This document shows, piece by piece, positions 9,145 through 18,323 of a DNA stretch of 64,000 nucleotides (positions within the stretch are counted from its first letter, which is position 1; each line of letters opens with the position of its first letter). The notes under the pieces are model-generated. The model was not told the DNA's origin, did not search any database, and saw only the letters and a program-made list of their open reading frames with translations. The stretch is from Bacteroidota bacterium (GTDB lineage: Bacteria; Bacteroidota; Bacteroidia; Cytophagales; Cyclobacteriaceae): NCBI GenBank assembly GCA_023417785.1, contig JAEZEH010000053.1, positions 215,286 through 279,285 of the forward strand, given 5' to 3'. Made by a program: the position numbers and the translations under genes.

Positions 9145-10077
9145 CTACTGCAATTCCCGGAAAACATCTGCCGACACCCGGAATGCTGTTCCATGCCGAA
9201 CTCCTTCAGGAAACGAAACCTGTGATGATATGTCTGTCCATGTTTTCAGATCCGAAGAGGCTACGGCTCCTATTCGGTGATCCCGGTACTTGTCGAAGTA
9301 GACGATCCACTGATTGCCTGCACGCAGACAGGTTGGCCCTTCTGCCCAATAGTCACCGGTAATGGGCTCCCCTGCCGCAGAATATCCAGAAGTCAGACTA
9401 CCTGAAGTTGCTATCCTGATATTCTTTTTCGGAGGCTCGATGGTTTCGTCCTTAACAAACATAATATATCTGCCCCCATGCGGGATAATGGTCGCGTCGA
9501 TCACGTTGAAACCCGGTTCATATAACAACTTCGTTTCGCTGAAGGATTTGAAATCTTTTGTCGTAACAAAGTACATCCGGTGATTATAGGCGTTCTCTTT
9601 CTTACTTTGTGTTTCCGGAAATCGGTCTAAAATTGTCGTCGCCCAAAAGACCATAAAGGAATCTGAGGGTTTGTCGTAAATAATTTCAGGGGCCCAACAA
9701 TTCCGCGCATTAGGTTCATGTTCCATCACTGGTATATACCTTTGTTCCGACCAGGTCAGAAGGTCGCGGGAATTTGCGTAGCCAATACCCCTTTCGTTCC
9801 AGCTTACCGTCCATACCATGTGAAACATACCATCGGGACTTTGCACAATACAAGGGTCGCGCATCAACTTGTCTTTTCCGGCAACAGGTTTTAGAAAGGA
9901 ACTGTCCGACCGAAGTGTCTGCCATTGATATCCATCGATACTGTATGCAAGATGAAGTCCGTCTTCACCGTTTCCTTTAAAGTAAGAAAACAAATACACA
10001 CTATCGGATACCTGGCCCCGTAACAATGAAGCATTGAACACAAATGCAAGGAAAAGCTTCAGTCTCATTGTAGTCAT
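9145..10077 (-). CDS. Secreted GH43-like five-bladed propeller glycosidase
   Basis: A 310-residue secreted protein (signal peptide near 4-22) with the repeating Trp/Tyr-rich pattern of a five-bladed beta-propeller. Motifs fit GH43/GH62-clan enzymes: MRDPCIV (72-78), WAPE (128-131), NVIDATI with Asp194 in the position of the pKa modulator, and AEGPT with Glu246 as candidate acid. The first catalytic Asp is not obvious, so activity is uncertain. Its start codon overlaps the stop of the upstream cupin gene by four bases, which indicates one operon. Arabinose or galactose side chains of rhamnogalacturonan would be plausible substrates (inference from locus). Confidence 0.75.
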   Translation of the reverse strand: MTTMRLKLFLAFVFNASLLRGQVSDSVYLFSYFKGNGEDGLHLAYSIDGYQWQTLRSDSSFLKPVAGKDKLMRDPCIVQSPDGMFHMVWTVSWNERGIGYANSRDLLTWSEQRYIPVMEHEPNARNCWAPEIIYDKPSDSFMVFWATTILDRFPETQSKKENAYNHRMYFVTTKDFKSFSETKLLYEPGFNVIDATIIPHGGRYIMFVKDETIEPPKKNIRIATSGSLTSGYSAAGEPITGDYWAEGPTCLRAGNQWIVYFDKYRDHRIGAVASSDLKTWTDISSQVSFPEGVRHGTAFRVSADVFRELQ

Positions 10078-10409
10078 GGCAGGAATTCCTGGCGAATTGG
10101 ATTAAAACTATCAACAAGGCGCGCAGATTCACTAAGCAGTTGAATGGTATGCATCTTTCCCGAGGGGACGAAGAACATATCACCGTCACTGAGGATCTCA
10201 TCTGATTCTCCTTCACTGATAAAGCGAATTTCACCGTGCGCGATATACGTGGTTTGTTCGTGAACGTGATTGTGAGGTGGCTCAGGTTCCGCCCATGGCC
10301 CATTGGTGAAGTCTATCACCACCATCATCAAATCTGACCCATGAATAAGTTTTCTTTCGACACCAGGTCGGATTTCTCTTGTTTCTGTATTATCTCGTAG
10401 TACCGCCAT
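10074..10409 (-). CDS. Cupin protein, KdgF-like
   Basis: Small single-domain cupin, 111 residues from the Met at 10409; an ATG at 10451 adds 14 residues that do not fit the family. Cupin motif 1 is PPHNHVHEQTTYIAHGE (44-60) with His46, His48 and a Gln/Glu pair; motif 2 is GDMFFVPSGKMH ending in His87, giving a full metal set. KdgF-like cupins linearise the unsaturated uronates released by GH88/GH105 enzymes, which fits the two GH105 genes in this locus. The assignment to KdgF is inference from length, motif spacing and context. Translationally coupled to the GH43-like gene. Confidence 0.65.
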   Translation of the reverse strand: MAVLRDNTETREIRPGVERKLIHGSDLMMVVIDFTNGPWAEPEPPHNHVHEQTTYIAHGEIRFISEGESDEILSDGDMFFVPSGKMHTIQLLSESARLVDSFNPIRQEFLP

Positions 10410-10507
10410 ATTGTCAAGCAAAGTGTTTTTGGATGGACAAGTTAAAAACAATTTTTACTTCATGCCTACGAACAATCCGTCGGAAAACGTTTCTTTTTTG
10501 GTACCCA

Positions 10508-10522
10508 ACACAGCAGGACAGT
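10508..10522 (+). promoter_or_regulatory. Rhamnose-locus promoter motif, copy A
   Basis: ACACAGCAGGACAGT, in the gap between the cupin gene (minus strand) and the lacI gene (plus strand). It is identical to copy B at 14900-14914 and matches copy C at 18237-18251 at 12 of 15 positions. Probably a transcription factor site; the protein is not known. Confidence 0.5.
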
Positions 10523-10584
10523 ACTTGCCGTGTGAACCGTGAAATTACTGGCGCCATTTAATAGTGGTTCACCAGTAGCATTTA

Positions 10585-11631
10585 ATGAGTCAAATCAGCA
10601 ATGGCAAGGCCACCATTCACGACATCGCGCGGATGGTTAGTGTTTCAGCGTCCACCGTCTCGCGAGCATTACGAAACGACACGCGAATAAGTTCCATGGT
10701 ACGGGAAACCGTATGGAAAGCCGCGTCCGAACTCAACTATCGGCCAAACCATATTGCAGCGGCGTTGCGAAATGGAAGAAGTAACATACTCGGTGTCATC
10801 GTACCCACCGCAGATCGCACGTTCTTTTCGTCTGTCGTCCGCGGCATTGAAGAAATTGCCAACGCATCAGGTTTGCACATACTGATATGTCAGACGTACG
10901 ACAACTATAAAAAAGAAATAGCAACCATTGATGCGCTGTTAAATGCAAGGGTCGACGGGATCATTGCGTCCCACGCGAAAGAATCTGTCAACTTCGACCA
11001 CTTCCTCAAAGTACGGAAACGCGGCATACCCCTCGTTTTCTTTGACCGGGCTCAGGATGACATCGGTGTTAGCCACGTGGTAATAGATGACTACCATGGA
11101 GCATACAAGGCGACTGAACACCTCATTCAGGAGGGATGCCGGAGAATCGCCCACTTCACCGGACCCTTTACGATATCGATTTATAAAGATCGTTATCGCG
11201 GATATTGTGATGCGCTTGTGAAACACGGCCTGATCCCGAATCCGCAGTATATCATTGAGAGCAACCTTCAACTTGACGACGGTCGCAGCGGGATGGCACA
11301 GCTTATCGCCCTCGACCGTCCTCCGGACGCCGTATTCTCCTCAAGCGCGATCAGCATCATGGGTGCGTTGCAGGTCTGCAAGGAGCAATCTATTTCAGTA
11401 CCGGCGGAAATGGCACTGGCTGGTTTCAGCGATGAACCATACCTATCGTTTTGCGAACCGGGAATCACGACCATCGATCAGCAAAGCAAAACCATTGGTA
11501 ACACGGCAGCCAAACTTATCCTACAGCAAACATCGCTTGACGAAGTCAAAAAAATTGTTCTTCGCCCTTCGTTAGTGATCCGGCGTTCATCGCTTCGAAG
11601 CAGTGCGTCCTGCCCGCCAACGACTATCTGA
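10585..11631 (+). CDS. LacI-family transcriptional regulator
   Basis: A 348-residue regulator. The N-terminal LacI helix-turn-helix is at about 8-55 (TIHDIARMVSVSASTVSRAL), with a hinge helix (NHIAAALRNGRSNILGVIVP) and a periplasmic-binding-protein-like effector domain ending in the typical SLVIRRSS. It is a candidate for binding the GCAATCGATTGC palindromes at 18285 and 29626 and, from context, for sensing rhamnose or a rhamnose metabolite or disaccharide. Its last eight bases overlap the convergent aldolase/dehydrogenase gene. Motif copy A lies 62 bases upstream of the start. Confidence 0.88.
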   Translation: MSQISNGKATIHDIARMVSVSASTVSRALRNDTRISSMVRETVWKAASELNYRPNHIAAALRNGRSNILGVIVPTADRTFFSSVVRGIEEIANASGLHILICQTYDNYKKEIATIDALLNARVDGIIASHAKESVNFDHFLKVRKRGIPLVFFDRAQDDIGVSHVVIDDYHGAYKATEHLIQEGCRRIAHFTGPFTISIYKDRYRGYCDALVKHGLIPNPQYIIESNLQLDDGRSGMAQLIALDRPPDAVFSSSAISIMGALQVCKEQSISVPAEMALAGFSDEPYLSFCEPGITTIDQQSKTIGNTAAKLILQQTSLDEVKKIVLRPSLVIRRSSLRSSASCPPTTI

Positions 11632-13747
11632 CAAAACCCGCAGCCACACCACCGTCGACATTAATTACGTTTCCAGTTGATTTGTTCAATAGCCCACCAA
11701 CAAGCACGAAACATGCATTGGCAATATCTTCGGGAAGTATAATCTCATTCAAAAGGGTTCGTTTCGCGTAAAACGCTGGAAGATCACCAACGGTAACACC
11801 ATACGCCTTCGCCCTGCCTTCCGCCCACGCGCCTTCCCAAATCTTGCTGTCAGCAATCACCGCATCAGGATTAATGACATTAACCCGGATCTTGTCGGCT
11901 CCCAGCTCCGCAGCATTCAATCTGCTTAAGTGGAGTTGTGCAGCCTTCGCTGATCCGTATCCCGCGTTGTTCGGGCCGGAGACTAACGCATTTTTGCTTA
12001 CAATATTTATAACGTCACCGCCCATACGTTGTTTTTTCATCACATCAACGCACGCCTGGGTTACCATGAACTGGCCTTTTACCAGAACGTCATAGAGCAA
12101 ATCCCAGTCGCTTTCCGTGTGATCTTCCAGTCTCTTTGAAATTGACAGGCCCGCATTGTTCACAATGATGTCCACACCTCCAAACGCGAGACAGGCAGAT
12201 TCGAGACCGTTTCTGATTTGCGTCAAATCGGTCACATCCATTTGAATTCCCGCATAAGCATCCTTACCATACGCTGTTCGGAAATCAACATCAGCGCCAC
12301 GTAACCGGTCTTTATCATTGTCGCTAATGATCACACACGCGCCTGCGTCAACAAGCTTTCTGGCAATTGCTTTTCCTATGCCGCCACCGCTTCCGGTAAC
12401 CAGTGCGACGCGGCCGGTTAGCGGTTTAGGTTTCGGCATGCGCTGGAGTTTCGCTTCCTCCAGGAGCCAATACTCTATATTAAAAGCCTCCTGGCGTGGC
12501 AGTGACGTATAAGCAGAAACCGCTTCCGCTCCTTTCATCACATTGATCGCATTAATGTAAAATTCAGCGGATACCCTCGCGGTCTGTTTATCTTTCGCAA
12601 ATGTAAACATCCCCACGCCGGGATAGAGTATGACAACGGGGTTCGCGTCACGTATAGCCGGACTGTTGGCATGCTTGCATTTTTCGTAGTACGAAGTATA
12701 CATACTACGGTATGCATCGAAGGCAGGCAAAAGCCTAGTGTGAATGGCACTCGAATCAGTGAGGTCCTCATTTGCATCAAGATTCAGCACCAGCGGACTG
12801 ATCTTGGTACGAAGAAAATGGTCCGGGCAACTCGTTCCCATTGGTGCCAGACGTTCGAGATCATGCGAATTAATGAATTCGAGCACGCGATCATCGTCGG
12901 TAAAATGTCCGATCATCGGTTTGTTCCCCGAGCACAACCCACGCAGTACGGGCGCAAGAAGGGCGGCCTGGCGTTGACGGCCAGGTTTGTTAATTGATTC
13001 AATTCTGGCTCCACCAAAAACTTTTCGATTCTTCCCATAGTTGGCCCGAAGGAATTCCGCGCAGCGCTCTACAACATCCAGGGTATTGACATAACTCTCA
13101 TATGACGTATCGCCCCAGGTAAACAGTCCGTGCGAACCCAGCATAATGCCTCGTATATCGGGGTTCTCACGGACACAATCCCTTAGTTTTAAGCCAAGGT
13201 CGAATCCGGGTCGCTGCCAGTCAACCCAACCAATTGTTCCATTGAAGAGCTCCTGAGTAATCTGCTTTCCATCGCGGGATGCGGCGATAGCGATGGCGGC
13301 ATCAGGATGAAGGTGATCAATGTGCCGGAAGGGAAGAAACCCGTGCAGCGGAGTATCGATAGACGGTGCTTTGGAGTTCAGGTCAAAGATGCAATGATTA
13401 AACAGCTCAACCATCTCATCTTCAAATTCCAGTCCCCTGTAAACCTGTTCAAGGCTTCGCAAACGATCTACATATAGAGCAGCCAGTCCGTTGCGCCTGA
13501 GGGTTCCAATGTCGCCGCCTGAACCTTTCACCCACATCACTTCTGTTTCGGTACCCGTTAACGGGTGTATTGCCGTCGCTTTGCAAGAGGTATTTCCACC
13601 GCCGTAATTCGTGAGCCGAAGGTCCGCGCCGAGCAAATTCGAGCGGTATATAAGCAATTCTACTTCATCGCCCTGGAACGACGCTGCCTTCTGTTCGTCC
13701 CAGAGGAAGCTTACATGCCTGAATTTCTTTTCCGTCAAAAATGTCAT
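11624..13747 (-). CDS. rhaEW: Bifunctional rhamnulose-1-phosphate aldolase / lactaldehyde dehydrogenase
   Basis: A 707-residue fusion of a class II aldolase (about 1-430) and a short-chain dehydrogenase (about 445-707), the RhaEW arrangement known from Bacillus and many Bacteroidota. The aldolase half shows NYGGGNTS (47-54), KGSGGDIG (74-81), a His-rich HGFLPFRHIDHLHPDA stretch (135-150) and GSHGLF (204-209). The dehydrogenase half has TGSGGGIG (451-458), NNAG and a YGSAK catalytic pair. The aldolase splits L-rhamnulose-1-phosphate to DHAP and L-lactaldehyde, which the second domain oxidises. It lies 16 bases downstream of rhaT on the same strand, so the two form an operon. Isomerase and kinase genes are not in the window. 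Confidence 0.88.
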   Translation of the reverse strand: MTFLTEKKFRHVSFLWDEQKAASFQGDEVELLIYRSNLLGADLRLTNYGGGNTSCKATAIHPLTGTETEVMWVKGSGGDIGTLRRNGLAALYVDRLRSLEQVYRGLEFEDEMVELFNHCIFDLNSKAPSIDTPLHGFLPFRHIDHLHPDAAIAIAASRDGKQITQELFNGTIGWVDWQRPGFDLGLKLRDCVRENPDIRGIMLGSHGLFTWGDTSYESYVNTLDVVERCAEFLRANYGKNRKVFGGARIESINKPGRQRQAALLAPVLRGLCSGNKPMIGHFTDDDRVLEFINSHDLERLAPMGTSCPDHFLRTKISPLVLNLDANEDLTDSSAIHTRLLPAFDAYRSMYTSYYEKCKHANSPAIRDANPVVILYPGVGMFTFAKDKQTARVSAEFYINAINVMKGAEAVSAYTSLPRQEAFNIEYWLLEEAKLQRMPKPKPLTGRVALVTGSGGGIGKAIARKLVDAGACVIISDNDKDRLRGADVDFRTAYGKDAYAGIQMDVTDLTQIRNGLESACLAFGGVDIIVNNAGLSISKRLEDHTESDWDLLYDVLVKGQFMVTQACVDVMKKQRMGGDVINIVSKNALVSGPNNAGYGSAKAAQLHLSRLNAAELGADKIRVNVINPDAVIADSKIWEGAWAEGRAKAYGVTVGDLPAFYAKRTLLNEIILPEDIANACFVLVGGLLNKSTGNVINVDGGVAAGFVR

Positions 13748-13763
13748 ATATCAACCATTAAAA

Positions 13764-14837
13764 TTAGCTTAAAGAATTTCCATACCCGACCACGAGAACT
13801 GATAGCAGAATGGTCAGTATTCCTGATACAATCATCGCTTTCGTCTTCCGTCCGACCCCGCTCCATTCGCGAAGCGTAACGCCCCACACGTTGGATACGA
13901 GGATAATGAACGCCATATGCAGTATCCATGAACTCGCGCCGTTGCCGAGTTTGCTTTCGCCCATGCCGTAAAAGAAGAATTGGAGGAACCAGGTCGTGCC
14001 CGCCACCGCGGAAAAAAAGTAATTCCTGGTAAGGGGTTTGGAGGTATCCGTGTAGTCGCCAAAGGTTTTATTCTTTGTGTTCAGGATCAAACACCAGATC
14101 AGGTTTGTCGTCAATCCACCCCAAAGCAAAACCACATACGTCACGTTATTTTGAAACAGGGGATTATATCCATGAGTGACTGCCGCTTCAGCCATTGGCT
14201 TGCCGGCTTCGATACCAAAATTAAAACACGCACTTAGTATACCTGACACCGTGGCGACAAAAAGACCACGTAAAAGATTAAATTCGGTTATGCTGGTGTT
14301 TTTTTGCGCCTGTGACAACTCCTTTTCCTTCAGCATACCAGCTCTTCCACACAGGAATATACCGACGAGGCAAACCAAAACGCCGAACAATACCCAGCGT
14401 CCACCCTCGCTTTGGAACATGTGATTAAGTGAGATCTTTCCTTCGGCGGGAAAGTAATTGTAATAGAGGGGTGGTACCAATGATCCGAATGCCGCACAAT
14501 ATCCGAGAATAACTGAGTTGCCTAGCGACATGCCGAGATAACGAATTCCAAGTCCATAGGTAAGTCCGCCGATACCCCACAGCACACCCATCAGATAGGT
14601 GATTCCAACGATGGATGTATTCGAATCGCGAATAACATCCGCAAATCCGGGAACGGTAAGCACAGCCGCAAGGGGAGGTACAATCAGCCAGGAAAATAAT
14701 CCGCCGACTACCCAATAAGATTCCCAGGCCCATAGCCTTACCTTACGGAAGGCCATGTAAAAACTTCCCGAGGCAAATCCGCCGGTAAAATGAAACAATA
14801 CACCCAGAAGTACAGTCATGGACAATAGTTTCTGCAA
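13764..14837 (-). CDS. rhaT: L-rhamnose/proton symporter RhaT
   Basis: A 357-residue inner-membrane protein with about ten hydrophobic segments. It matches RhaT: LGVLFHFTGGFASGSFY near the N-terminus, then WAWESYWVVGGLFSW, and long helices rich in Gly and Asn. By family it imports L-rhamnose with H+. First gene of the rhaT-rhaEW operon and divergent from rhaM; the 125-base gap between them holds motif copy B. Together with the neighbours this firmly marks the locus as rhamnose catabolism. Confidence 0.92.
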   Translation of the reverse strand: MQKLLSMTVLLGVLFHFTGGFASGSFYMAFRKVRLWAWESYWVVGGLFSWLIVPPLAAVLTVPGFADVIRDSNTSIVGITYLMGVLWGIGGLTYGLGIRYLGMSLGNSVILGYCAAFGSLVPPLYYNYFPAEGKISLNHMFQSEGGRWVLFGVLVCLVGIFLCGRAGMLKEKELSQAQKNTSITEFNLLRGLFVATVSGILSACFNFGIEAGKPMAEAAVTHGYNPLFQNNVTYVVLLWGGLTTNLIWCLILNTKNKTFGDYTDTSKPLTRNYFFSAVAGTTWFLQFFFYGMGESKLGNGASSWILHMAFIILVSNVWGVTLREWSGVGRKTKAMIVSGILTILLSVLVVGYGNSLS

Positions 14838-14899
14838 TCCTACCTGTTCATCGGGCCGGTTCTGTCATGCCGTATCATGGTCGTGATTATTACACCCTG

Positions 14900-14914
14900 A
14901 CACAGCAGGACAGT
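14900..14914 (+). promoter_or_regulatory. Rhamnose-locus promoter motif, copy B
   Basis: ACACAGCAGGACAGT, identical to copy A, centred in the rhaT/rhaM divergent promoter region. It ends 35 bases before the candidate TAGCTTTG box of rhaM. Confidence 0.5.
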
Positions 14915-14949
14915 CACGGCTCAGCCCGCCCATGCCTTGGAAATTAGTG

Positions 14950-14957
14950 TAGCTTTG
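14950..14957 (+). promoter_or_regulatory. Candidate -7 box for rhaM operon
   Basis: TAGCTTTG matches the Bacteroidota TAnnTTTG -7 consensus exactly and lies five bases before the rhaM ATG, so a transcript from here would have almost no leader. No TTTG -33 element is visible at the usual distance, which would fit an activator-dependent promoter. Confidence 0.4.
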
Positions 14958-14962
14958 TACTG

Positions 14963-15274
14963 ATGCGTATAGCCTTCAAGATGAAACTAAAGCCTGGATT
15001 CGAAGCGGAGTACAAGCGCCGTCATGAACAGCTGTGGCCCGAACTGCGTGAGTTACTCAGGAACGCGGGAATAGCCAACTACACTATATTCCATGACCCT
15101 GAAACCAATACCCTGTTTGCTGTTCAGGAACTTATTGGCGACCACACTTCACAGGATCTGGGAAGCCATGACATAGTACAAAAGTGGTGGGCTTACATGG
15201 CTGATATAATGGAGACACTCCCCAACAACGCTCCTGTTTCGAAACCACTTAACCAGGTATTCCACCTCGATTAA
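14963..15274 (+). CDS. rhaM: L-rhamnose mutarotase
   Basis: A 103-residue protein of full family length. It interconverts alpha and beta L-rhamnopyranose, supplying the anomer used by rhamnose isomerase. RhaM hallmarks are present: MKLKPGFEAEYKRRHEQLWPEL with the active-site His21, Tyr40, the EL segment after the beta hairpin, and the WW pair (75-76). It is the first gene of a plus-strand operon with the GH106 gene three bases downstream. Confidence 0.93.
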   Translation: MRIAFKMKLKPGFEAEYKRRHEQLWPELRELLRNAGIANYTIFHDPETNTLFAVQELIGDHTSQDLGSHDIVQKWWAYMADIMETLPNNAPVSKPLNQVFHLD

Positions 15275-15277
15275 CAA

Positions 15278-18172
15278 ATGGCTACCCGACTCCTAAAAAT
15301 CATTATTCTGAATGTGATCCTGATGGTACATGCCCTGATTGGTCATGCACAACAGGCAAGGGAGAAAAGTCCATGGCCCGTGATAACAAGCGAATCAAAA
15401 CCGTGGACGCGATGGTGGTGGCATGGTAGCGCGGTTACGCATGAAGGAATCACGCACGAGCTCGAACTTTTTGCTAAAGCTGGATTCGGTGGCGTTGAAA
15501 TCACGCCTATATATGGAGCTTATGGTCATGAGGAAAAATTCATATCCTATTTATCGCCTAAGTGGTTGGAAGCACTTGCCCACACACTGAAAGAAGCGCA
15601 AAGACTCGGTTTGGGTGTAGATATGGCAACCGGCACAGGCTGGCCATTTGGTGGTCCGTGGATTAGTAACGACGACGCATGCAGGAATGTCAAGTTCAAG
15701 TCGTATGACATCGCTAAACGTGAAGACGTACCCAAAATTATAGAGTACACGCAGGAGCCGTTGCTGAGACGCGTAGGTTTTAACATACCAGGTACTTCTC
15801 ATGCTTCGGATGTAAATGATATTACCAGGTTGAGAGACCCGGTCCATCAAAATAAGGATTTGCAGATTCTCGCCATCGATCAGGTGCGATTCGAAAAACG
15901 ACTTCCGTTGATCGCGCTGATGGCCTATGATGATAAAGGAAATCCCGTTGATCTTACCGGACGCGTCGATGAAGACGGTACACTATCCTGGAAGTACCCG
16001 GGAGGAAAATGGCGATTGATTGCAGCCTTCACCGGATGGCATGGCAAAATGGTGGAGCGCGCGGGGCCCGGCGGCGAAGGGAACGTTATTGATCATTTTT
16101 CGGTCCGGTCATTGAACCGCTACCTGACTCATTTCGATTCTGCTTTTCGTGAAACAGATATTAAGACGTTGCGCGCATTCTTCAACGATTCATACGAGGT
16201 AGACGATGCTGCGGGTGCCGCAGACTGGACTCCCGACCTCCTTGCTGAATTTAAGAAACGACGCGGATATGATTTGCGAAATCATTTTCATGAACTTCTG
16301 TCCGATGTACCGGATGAGAACGCCAACCGGATCCTCTGCGACTATCGTGAAACGATTTCTGAATTACTTCTTGAGAATTTCACTATCCGGTGGCGGGAAT
16401 GGGCACACAAACATGGCGCGCTGGTACGCAATCAGGCGCACGGCTCGCCTGCAAACATCTTAGACCTTTATTCGGCCGTTGACATTCCCGAGATCGAAGG
16501 CGAGGAACCACTTCGAATCAAGATGGCTTCTTCCGCCGGGAATGTTTCGGGAAAGAAACTCACTGCCGCGGAAGCGGCCACGTGGCTTGACGAACATTTT
16601 TCGTCGAACCTTTGGGAAGTGAAGACTGCCCTGGATCGCTTTATGGTAAATGGCATCAATCATCTCGTTTATCATGGCACAGCTTACTCCCCTGCGGAAG
16701 AACCGTGGCCCGGGTGGCTATTTTACGCGGCGGTGCACTTCAATCCACGAAACCCATTCTGGCGCGACATTCCTGCGCTCAACCAATACGTTGCACGATG
16801 CCAGTCCTTCCTGCAAAACAGTACCCCTGATAACGATGTCCTGGTGTACTATCCCGTGTATGACCGGTTCTCTACGCCGGGGCCGGAATTAATCGAACAC
16901 TTTGACGGAATAGGAAAACAGTTTGATGGAACCTCGTTCGGGCGGTGTGCCGAAACATTGCTTGGCGAGGGCTATGCGTTCGACTTCATATCAGACATGC
17001 AGATTAGCGAACTGAACATCTCAGACGGAAAACTCAGGTCGTCGGGCAATTCAACGTACAGGGTATTGGCCATTCCAAGGTGCAAGTTCATTCCGGCAAA
17101 AACGCTCACAAAAATCCAGGAACTGGCAAATGCCGGGGCCACCATAGTTTTCTTCGAAGGATTACCGGATTCTTTTTCAGGAAGAGGAAATCTGCAATCA
17201 GACGGAGCTGCCTTCAGGGAGTTCAAAGCATCATTCGCTTCGTTGTCCTTTGAAGCTGATCCGCGTCCGCTGGCATTCGGAAAAGGCAGGGTAATCGGTG
17301 GCACCGATATACGCAAGCTTATGGCTACAGCAGCGGTCAAAAGCGAATCCCTTGCACAACATGGCATCAATTACATCAGAAAAAATATCGGGAATAAAAC
17401 CCTCTATTTCATAGTGAACGATGGGCAAAAGGATTTCGAGGGAGATCTGCAGCTTTCCAGGGAAGCCACATCGATAGAAGCATTTGACCCGATGACGGGC
17501 GAATCGGGAAAACTTGTTGTTAATGGTTCAACGAAGTCGGGCACCTCAGTATATCTGCACCTCGCGTCAAGGCAATCGATGATTCTCATCCTGTCTTCAA
17601 AGCCTTCAGAGCAATCGACCTTTCCCTTATTTAATTCAACCGGAAAAAATATTCCCTTGAGTGGTCCATGGACTGTTGAATTTCTGGATGGCGGGCCAAC
17701 TCTCCCGAAAAAGATTACTCTTGCAAAACTTACTTCCTGGACCGCACTAGGCACTGATCACGCAAATCATTCCGGCAGCGCTAAATATACAATAGAATTC
17801 AGCAAACCGGCAACCCCTGCAGAAAGCTGGAAGGTTGACTTGGGCGAAGTAAAAGAAAGTGCCTCGGTTTATCTGAACGGACAATATGCAGGCACTTGTA
17901 TCGGCCCCGGTTACTCGTTGATTTTCGACGGATCCTTGATGAAAGATGTAAACCGGCTGGAAGTAATTGTGAGCAATAGCATGGCCAATCGTATTGCCTT
18001 CATGGACCGTCAGGGAATTAAATGGAAGCGTTTTTATAACATCAACTTTCCTGCGCGAAAGCAGGCCAACGCAAAAAGCGGATTGTTCGACGCCTCACAG
18101 TGGACGCCCGCAGAATCAGGTTTACTTGGCCCGGTGCGGCTCACCCCTGTCAGGAAAGTTACGCGAAGGTAA
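15278..18172 (+). CDS. Secreted GH106 alpha-L-rhamnosidase
   Basis: A 964-residue protein with a signal peptide (about 1-25, ending in GHAQQ). The N-terminal SKPWTRWWWHGSAV (40-52) and GGVEITPIYGAYG blocks are GH106 signatures, followed by the TGTGWPFGGPW segment of the catalytic barrel; the C-terminus is a beta-sandwich (YLNGQYAGTCIGPGYSLI) as in the family. GH106 removes terminal alpha-L-rhamnose by inversion with calcium help, from rhamnogalacturonan-type glycans. It is placed directly after rhaM and before the SusC/D pair, so released rhamnose goes to RhaT. Confidence 0.88.
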   Translation: MATRLLKIIILNVILMVHALIGHAQQAREKSPWPVITSESKPWTRWWWHGSAVTHEGITHELELFAKAGFGGVEITPIYGAYGHEEKFISYLSPKWLEALAHTLKEAQRLGLGVDMATGTGWPFGGPWISNDDACRNVKFKSYDIAKREDVPKIIEYTQEPLLRRVGFNIPGTSHASDVNDITRLRDPVHQNKDLQILAIDQVRFEKRLPLIALMAYDDKGNPVDLTGRVDEDGTLSWKYPGGKWRLIAAFTGWHGKMVERAGPGGEGNVIDHFSVRSLNRYLTHFDSAFRETDIKTLRAFFNDSYEVDDAAGAADWTPDLLAEFKKRRGYDLRNHFHELLSDVPDENANRILCDYRETISELLLENFTIRWREWAHKHGALVRNQAHGSPANILDLYSAVDIPEIEGEEPLRIKMASSAGNVSGKKLTAAEAATWLDEHFSSNLWEVKTALDRFMVNGINHLVYHGTAYSPAEEPWPGWLFYAAVHFNPRNPFWRDIPALNQYVARCQSFLQNSTPDNDVLVYYPVYDRFSTPGPELIEHFDGIGKQFDGTSFGRCAETLLGEGYAFDFISDMQISELNISDGKLRSSGNSTYRVLAIPRCKFIPAKTLTKIQELANAGATIVFFEGLPDSFSGRGNLQSDGAAFREFKASFASLSFEADPRPLAFGKGRVIGGTDIRKLMATAAVKSESLAQHGINYIRKNIGNKTLYFIVNDGQKDFEGDLQLSREATSIEAFDPMTGESGKLVVNGSTKSGTSVYLHLASRQSMILILSSKPSEQSTFPLFNSTGKNIPLSGPWTVEFLDGGPTLPKKITLAKLTSWTALGTDHANHSGSAKYTIEFSKPATPAESWKVDLGEVKESASVYLNGQYAGTCIGPGYSLIFDGSLMKDVNRLEVIVSNSMANRIAFMDRQGIKWKRFYNINFPARKQANAKSGLFDASQWTPAESGLLGPVRLTPVRKVTRR

Positions 18173-18236
18173 GTCAGGCGCGAGCTGATATTTTTCAGGG
18201 CCATTACGCGATCCCAAAAAAATTTATTCAGGCGGT

Positions 18237-18251
18237 ATACGGCAGGACACT
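18237..18251 (+). promoter_or_regulatory. Rhamnose-locus promoter motif, copy C
   Basis: ATACGGCAGGACACT, 12 of 15 positions as in copies A and B. It ends 24 bases before the TACTTGTG box of susC; for copy B the distance is 35, i.e. one helical turn more. Confidence 0.4.
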
Positions 18252-18275
18252 ATCCGCCCGGTGAGCCGATACTTT

Positions 18276-18283
18276 TACTTGTG
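18276..18283 (+). promoter_or_regulatory. Candidate -7 box of rhamnose-locus susC
   Basis: TACTTGTG differs from TAnnTTTG at one position and directly abuts the palindrome at 18281-18300, so transcription would start within or next to the palindrome. Confidence 0.35.
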
Positions 18284-18300
18284 TGCAATCGATTGCTCAC
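18281..18300 (+). promoter_or_regulatory. LacI-type operator upstream of susC
   Basis: A 20-base near-perfect palindrome (one mismatched pair) with the 12-base core GCAATCGATTGC. This is the classical shape of a LacI-family operator. The same core occurs upstream of the gntR gene at 29626-29637. Position over the expected transcription start predicts repression, with the LacI protein at 10585 as the obvious candidate. Confidence 0.65.
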
Positions 18301-18323
18301 CGAATCAACTAAACCCTATCTTT

